DNA of 47,845 bases from Sphingobacterium sp. (GTDB lineage Bacteria > Bacteroidota > Bacteroidia > Sphingobacteriales > Sphingobacteriaceae). Positions 43,148-47,845 of this stretch are shown here, piece after piece. The stretch lies in assembly GCA_022712315.1 (NCBI GenBank), contig JALAGS010000035.1:1-47845 (forward strand), in the 5' to 3' direction. The notes under the pieces are model-generated. The model had not been told where the DNA came from and did no database searches. It was given only the letters and a program-made list of their open reading frames with translations. The position numbers and the translations under genes are program-made. The number at the start of each line of letters is the position of its first letter. Position 1 is the stretch's first letter.

Positions 43148-44995
43148 TTAGCTAAGTCCCAAGTTAAACTCCTTCCTCAAAGTATCTAAGAGTGGGTTTT
43201 TATTGACCATGGCTTGATATTTCTCCTGTGATGTATAGGGTTTACGTGAAATCGTATGTTCCATCATCACTCCGTGTAGATCCAATGAAAAATTTTGCAG
43301 CTTCACACGAAGGTAATTCAACACATCAACCTTTGCACTTTGTAAGACATCCATCTGAACTCCATTTTCTACATCAATTTCAATCAACGTACCATTTAAT
43401 CTAGGCTGCATGGCAGTCATCATGGTATATAAGTTAATCTTATTTTCTGCTTTTAACTGTTCCGCATAACTATTCCAAACGGCGATAAACTGACCGAATG
43501 AAACATCACGCTGTTCACTCCCCCGGATCAATTCAGGTTCATCCCCTTCTTTGGCAACCGCATTGTTATCGTATATGGTATTCAAATCTGGCAACGATGG
43601 AATAATAGCTGAAGCGGAGGCACCCCAACCACCTTTTTTTACTTTGGGAGGTATATTAGAAACTACATCTTTTTTCACTTCACCCTTCGTCTCGGAAGAC
43701 TGGTAATTGACAGGACTAGCTTGGGAAGATGGCGCAACTTGACTTTCACGGGCTGGCGCATTGCCTACTGAAGTTATTGGGGAGGTAACGACAGCCGAAG
43801 GACTTTGTTGGGCCTGTGCAGCTACTGGCTCAGGAAGTTTTTTTTTTACGCCCTCGGTAGCCGAAGGAATCTGCACGGATCCAAGCTGGCTCAATTTAAT
43901 TGCACTTGCAATATGACATGTCTTGAGGAGCGAAAGTTCGACCTGCAAACGTTGGTTTTTACTTGTCTTATAGTTGATCTCACATTGATTGGAAATATTC
44001 AATGCCGATAACAAAAATCCTGGAGCAGCTTTTTGAGATTGCTGCAGATACTTTTGACGAATACTGTCGCTGACTTCTAGCAATTTTAAGGTTGACGGCT
44101 CTTTGGCAACGAGCAAATTTCTGAAATGCGCCGACAGACCAGCTATAAAATGGCTGCCATCAAATCCGTGGTTTAAAATTTCATTGAAAATGAGCAAGCT
44201 CTGAGCCGCATCCTCCGTTAAAATCGCATCTGTTAGCTTAAAATAATAATCGTAATCTAAAATATTCAAATTATCGATTACAGCTTGATAAGTTACATGC
44301 TTATTGGAAAAACTGACAATCTGGTCGAACATCGACAAAGCATCGCGAAGACCACCATCTGCTTTTTGAGCAATGATATGCAGGCCATCCTGATCGTAGT
44401 TTATACCTTCCCTATCCGCAATATTAGCCAAATGACTGGCCATATCTTCAACCTTGATCCGGTTAAAATCAAAAATCTGACAGCGTGAAAGTATAGTAGG
44501 CAAAATTTTATGCTTCTCAGTAGTCGCCAAGATAAAAATCGCATAGGAAGGAGGTTCCTCTAATGTCTTTAAAAAAGCATTGAAAGCGGCTTGAGAAAGC
44601 ATATGCACCTCATCTATGATATAGATTTTATATTTTCCCGCTTGTGGTGGTATACGTACCTGATCTATAAGATTACGGATATCATCAACTGAGTTGTTGG
44701 ATGCCGCATCCAGTTCATGGATACTAAAAGAATTTCCATTTTGGAAAGACTTACAGCTATCGCAAGCTCCACAGGGCTCAGTTCCAGCTAAGATATTTTC
44801 ACAATTTATTGTTTTGGCTAAAATCCGTGCACAGGTAGTTTTACCAACACCACGGGGACCACAAAACAAAAATGCCTGTGCCAACTGGTTGTTGTGTATC
44901 GCATTCTTTAAGGTACCAGTAATGTGTTGCTGACCTACAACCGAATCAAAGGTAATCGGGCGGTATTTACGTGCAGAAACAATAAAATTATTCAT
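43148..44995 (-). CDS. dnaX: DNA polymerase III subunit tau/gamma
   Basis: The 615-residue clamp-loader ATPase organises the replisome. The AAA+ domain has Walker A GPRGVGKTT (46-54), a zinc module with C65, C75, C78 and C81, Walker B DEVH (128-131) and the SRC-box segment LPTILSRCQIF. Domain III ends near residue 370. A Pro/Ala/Ser/Gln-rich linker (about 385-455) and the tau-specific C-domain follow. Just before the linker, at codons 383-386, the coding strand has an uninterrupted A10 run where slippage could create a short gamma form. It precedes rlmB in the same direction. Confidence 0.96.
   Translation of the reverse strand: MNNFIVSARKYRPITFDSVVGQQHITGTLKNAIHNNQLAQAFLFCGPRGVGKTTCARILAKTINCENILAGTEPCGACDSCKSFQNGNSFSIHELDAASNNSVDDIRNLIDQVRIPPQAGKYKIYIIDEVHMLSQAAFNAFLKTLEEPPSYAIFILATTEKHKILPTILSRCQIFDFNRIKVEDMASHLANIADREGINYDQDGLHIIAQKADGGLRDALSMFDQIVSFSNKHVTYQAVIDNLNILDYDYYFKLTDAILTEDAAQSLLIFNEILNHGFDGSHFIAGLSAHFRNLLVAKEPSTLKLLEVSDSIRQKYLQQSQKAAPGFLLSALNISNQCEINYKTSKNQRLQVELSLLKTCHIASAIKLSQLGSVQIPSATEGVKKKLPEPVAAQAQQSPSAVVTSPITSVGNAPARESQVAPSSQASPVNYQSSETKGEVKKDVVSNIPPKVKKGGWGASASAIIPSLPDLNTIYDNNAVAKEGDEPELIRGSEQRDVSFGQFIAVWNSYAEQLKAENKINLYTMMTAMQPRLNGTLIEIDVENGVQMDVLQSAKVDVLNYLRVKLQNFSLDLHGVMMEHTISRKPYTSQEKYQAMVNKNPLLDTLRKEFNLGLS
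43838..43847 (-). promoter_or_regulatory. A10 slippage-prone run in dnaX (candidate gamma-forming recoding site)
   Basis: The coding strand reads GGC GTA AAA AAA AAA CTT. One extra A (or a -1 ribosomal shift) leads to TGA two codons later, and one missing A (or +1) leads to TAG five codons after the affected one. Either yields a product of about 388-390 residues instead of 615. Thermus thermophilus makes gamma by slippage at a run of As in dnaX. Confidence 0.6.
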
Positions 44996-45146
44996 TGCAC
45001 GAAGATACGGATTTTAAAAATGAAAATAGAGCATCTAAAACCTAAAAATAGATTGTAATTTTTTAATAATAATTCCTTCAATGCATAAAAAATGCCGATT
45101 TTATCGTTAATTTTATATTACTACAATGTTATCAAATTGTTAAGAA

Positions 45147-46346
45147 TTGATATTAAAGGGAATTCATAGGGTGTTTTTGACCATTTTAGTTTGGTTTACT
45201 TGCGCTTCGCAACAGCTCCTGGCGCAACATTATGATTTCAATTTTTATGAGGGCAAGATATCGATTGATGTCCCACCTGCTTTTAATATCCCATTCAAAG
45301 ACAGTCTAACGATAGCACATGTCCAAAAGTTCTATCAGACAGCTGACCAGACCGATTACATTCAGCTTGTAAACGACCTTTTAGAATACAAAGACAAACA
45401 CCATCTGAATGATTGGGTATACTATCAACTTATTCGTCGTACTGCCCAGCAGATAGCTCCAAAAACGGAAAATTATACCCGTTATACACTTTACAAATGG
45501 TTTTTGATGTGTAAATCAGGTTATGATGCCCGCCTGGCTGTCGGTAACGACCAGATTATATTTTTTATTCAGAACAAAGAAGATATCTCGGATATTCCTT
45601 TTTTTGAAATCGATGGCAAGAAATATACCTGTTTAAATTTTCACGATTATGGAAAACTGTTTCAACGTGCAGAGACTTACATTCCCGTTAAAATAAAAGT
45701 ACCTGAAGCAATCGCAGATTTTAGCTATAAGATTACCAAGCTCCCCGATTTTACACCGTCAAATTACAAGGAGAAACAAATCGAGTTCAATTATGGGCAT
45801 AAAGCCTACCATTTTAATGTCAAGTTGAATGACGATGTCAGCGATCTTTTTAAAAACTACCCTGGAGTAGATTTTGAAACCTATTTCAATATCCCGCTCA
45901 GCAAGGAGACTTATCAATCGCTTATCCCAGCACTTAAAGAAAATTTAAAAGGAAAAAATCAGCAGGAAGGTGTCGATTATTTAATGCGTTTTACCCGGTA
46001 TGCATTCTTGTATGAAAATGACGAAGAGAATTTCGGGTCCGAGAAACGTCTTTCAGCGGAACAAACGCTATTGAATAAATACAGTGACTGTGACGACCGT
46101 GTGGCCTTATTTTTTTACTTGGTGAAGGAAATTTATAATTTACCTATGATCACTTTACTATATCCCACTCATGTAACCATGGCCGTCCAATTTGAACATC
46201 CTATCGGTGACGCTATTTTATACAACGGAAAATACTATTCTGTATGTGAGCCTACTCCTCAAGCGCAAACACTGGATATAGGTCAATTGTCTGAAGAGCT
46301 TAAAAATCAGTCTTATCAAATTGTTTATCACTATGAGCCTATGTAA
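45147..46346 (+). CDS. Exported transglutaminase-like protein
   Basis: A 399-residue protein with a signal peptide (hydrophobic VFLTILVWFTCAS, cleavage near LLAQ). The C-terminal part has a transglutaminase/cysteine-protease-like triad pattern: Cys in KYSDCDDRVALF, His in YPTHVTMAV and Asp or Glu in the following strands (GDAILYNGKYYSVCEPT). The N-terminal ~280 residues are unrecognised. No ATG is available. TTG at 45147 keeps the positively charged N-region of the leader; GTG at 45171 is the alternative. It is convergent with a broken metalloprotease gene, 1 bp between their ends. Function is unknown; an envelope peptidase-type role is possible. Confidence 0.7.
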   Translation: MILKGIHRVFLTILVWFTCASQQLLAQHYDFNFYEGKISIDVPPAFNIPFKDSLTIAHVQKFYQTADQTDYIQLVNDLLEYKDKHHLNDWVYYQLIRRTAQQIAPKTENYTRYTLYKWFLMCKSGYDARLAVGNDQIIFFIQNKEDISDIPFFEIDGKKYTCLNFHDYGKLFQRAETYIPVKIKVPEAIADFSYKITKLPDFTPSNYKEKQIEFNYGHKAYHFNVKLNDDVSDLFKNYPGVDFETYFNIPLSKETYQSLIPALKENLKGKNQQEGVDYLMRFTRYAFLYENDEENFGSEKRLSAEQTLLNKYSDCDDRVALFFYLVKEIYNLPMITLLYPTHVTMAVQFEHPIGDAILYNGKYYSVCEPTPQAQTLDIGQLSEELKNQSYQIVYHYEPM

Positions 46347-46347
46347 C

Positions 46348-47706
46348 TTATTTAAAGGTCCGATCAAACCTTAAAGATAAAAACTTCTCGAAATGCTTTT
46401 CAGTAAAATACTGAAAAGGAATCAAATCCTTCAATGGCTGAAAGGCTTGACTCCCTAGGTATTTCTCAGAAATGGCTTCGAGAAAAATTTGATCAACCAT
46501 TACAGAGAAGAAAGAAGTCATATCGCTTAGATTCTGATTGCTTGCACTCTCTATCTTGATCTGTAAATTATAAAAATTATGTCCTCCTGAGGTATAAAGA
46601 TTATTAGGCAAATCAAAACTATATGTTCCAGAATTTGGAATATTATTACCAACCATACTAACTAATTTTTTGTTTTGATACAGATAGACATTTATTGCTG
46701 CTGTATTTACAAGATTAGGGTTCCAACTGACACCGACCTTATCATTATTATATAAGGCTATGTGTGCATAACTTACAGTATTGGATGAAATATTATAATA
46801 AAGCTTTTGTTCAGGATAGGTAATCCACTTATCCAGTGAAGAATATGGATAAATTGTTTGGGCAGCCAAAATATCATATTGGGAGAAACCATTCCAGCCA
46901 TTTAAAGCAGTACCTCCGTTCATCACGGATAAACCATCTTGTTGTGGGGTGCCTGGAATTAAAGTAGCTCCGTCCTGATTCTCATTCATTTGTTGCCAAT
47001 TTGTATGTCGAAATCCCAAGCAATGACCTATTTCGTGAACCATATTGTAAACTTTTCCAGACTCACTCACCTGTTGACTATTATTAAAATCTAAATTTAT
47101 GCGTACTCTAAAACCTACTTCCCCGTTTGAAGGAAATTCTGCAGCAGCAATTACATTATTTGGAAGAATACCACCGTCATTCACAAAAATTATCCAATTG
47201 TCAGTGGGAGTCCCATCCATTACAGGAAAAAAATTCACAGTAGTATTTGATATTTGACTCCAATTCGATACTTCTTTTTGAATTGCGGAGTTCCAAGTAT
47301 AATCGACATCTATTTTATATAATATCACTCCCGAATTAGATGAGAAAATTAAATTTGGAGTTCTAGTTTGAGCTTTTTTAGGGGTAGAAGCCTTTAATTG
47401 TGAACTAATGGCTACATTACTATTTTCGATAGGATCTAAGAAGGATTTCAATGCAACTAAATCTGTCCCTTGCTTTTATATCAAAAGATCATTTTCAACT
47501 AAATAATATCCATCCAAATCTTGAATCATAGCAGGTGATATTCCTTTTTTTAACAGCATACCATATACCTCATCATTTTTTTGGTGAGATACATCCTCCA
47601 CGTTATCACCTTGCTCCTTCTTACAAGATGTCAACAAAGTTGAAATTACAAATGACGTCACCAGTATCTTTCTAAAGAGTACTGTCAATTGGTTTAATTT
47701 TTTCAT
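46348..47706 (-). pseudogene. HEIGH-type zinc metalloprotease lipoprotein gene, interrupted by an in-frame stop
   Basis: The reading frame begins with a lipoprotein leader (MKKLNQLTVLFRK... LLTSC), runs through a propeptide-like segment ending YYLVENDLLI, meets TAA at 47476-47478, and continues in the same frame (KQGTDLVALKSFLDPIEN) to the catalytic domain. That domain has HEIGHCLGFRH, the HExGHxxGxxH zinc site of the dual-action HEIGH metallopeptidases. No frameshift is needed to join the halves; a single nonsense codon separates them. The downstream part could only be made by read-through or from a TTG at 47451, without its export signal. An IS end lies 13 bp before the ATG, where the promoter should be. 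Confidence 0.8.
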
Positions 47707-47719
47707 AATTTATCACATC

Positions 47720-47845
47720 TGTCCTAAATAAATTTTAGGATTGGATTTCTGTGGTACAAGCATAGCTTTTTTCATCATTTCGATATTGACCCCTATTTTT
47801 CAATCTGCGAAGATCTTTAGCTGTCCCTTTTTTCCTTTTATAGGC
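47720..47845 (-). mobile_element. 3' end of a second IS copy, inverted relative to the left end
   Basis: The reverse complement of this stretch matches window positions 7-132 with one clear mismatch (47759, synonymous). It encodes the same transposase C-terminal peptide, with the stop at 47737-47735, the same TCCTAAA/TTTAGGA hairpin and the CA terminus. Similarity fades over the next ~9 bp. The element continues beyond the right edge and points leftward into the window. Confidence 0.65.

Noticed and set aside
1..47845. The whole window as a composite transposon bounded by inverted IS copies
   Set aside because: It carries single-copy core genes (parC, alaS, dnaX, rlmB, pyrC) and no cargo or transfer functions. 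Contig breakage at repeats explains the ends more simply.

Overview
The window looks like a chromosomal piece (about 40 % G+C by eye) of a Bacteroidota bacterium, most likely Sphingobacteriaceae and probably Sphingobacterium or a close relative. Evidence: SusC/SusD outer-membrane proteins, an ECF-sigma/FecR/TonB-receptor signalling set, many lipoproteins, Bacteroidetes-style promoters (TTG or TTTG, 19-21 bp, TAnnTTTG), A-rich ribosome-binding regions, and core genes of Bacteroidetes type (parC, alaS, dnaX, rlmB, pyrC). Both ends carry the same ~126-bp sequence in opposite orientation: the 3' end of a probable insertion-sequence transposase gene. The window is therefore most simply an assembly contig broken at two IS copies. 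No rRNA, tRNA, CRISPR array or prophage was seen.

Layout. 1-132: IS end. 180-2344: ABC permease/ATPase pair and a GNAT acetyltransferase. 2488-5908: topoisomerase IV subunit A and MsrA, converging on a shared terminator. 6109-7137: exported glycosylasparaginase, divergent from the next block. 7458-14648: secreted NlpC/P60 peptidase, dipeptide epimerase, SusC and SusD, all rightward. 14719-18526: M14 carboxypeptidase, S66 LD-carboxypeptidase and dihydroorotase, all leftward. 18763-23505: OmpR-type regulator, TlpA-like thioredoxin lipoprotein, alaS. 23928-28525: two universal stress proteins and two OmpA-family paralogues. 28727-31281: S41 protease lipoprotein, a small coiled-coil protein, a lipoprotein. 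31339-38139: beta-helix lipoprotein, STN-type TonB receptor, FecR anti-sigma factor, ECF sigma factor. 38402-42222: DEAD-box RNA helicase and acyl-CoA synthetase. 42283-44995: rlmB and dnaX. 45147-47706: transglutaminase-like secreted protein and a HEIGH-metalloprotease gene broken by an in-frame stop. 47720-47845: the second IS end.

How the genes may work together. The most interesting block is 7458-18526. It brings together the enzymes of Bacillus YkfA (S66 LD-carboxypeptidase), YkfB (L-Ala-D/L-Glu epimerase) and YkfC (NlpC/P60 endopeptidase), an M14 peptidase that could act on gamma-D-Glu-diaminopimelate bonds, and a SusC/SusD importer in place of the Ykf/Dpp ABC transporter. I infer a muropeptide capture-and-catabolism locus. 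A second self-contained system (30475-38139) is a cell-surface signalling uptake locus of unknown ligand, with a beta-helix lipoprotein where a SusD would normally be.

Other points are an A10 run in dnaX, placed where slippage in either direction would give a short gamma-like product; a 40-bp near-perfect palindrome downstream of alaS; and structured leaders before susC, the usp genes and the DEAD-box helicase.
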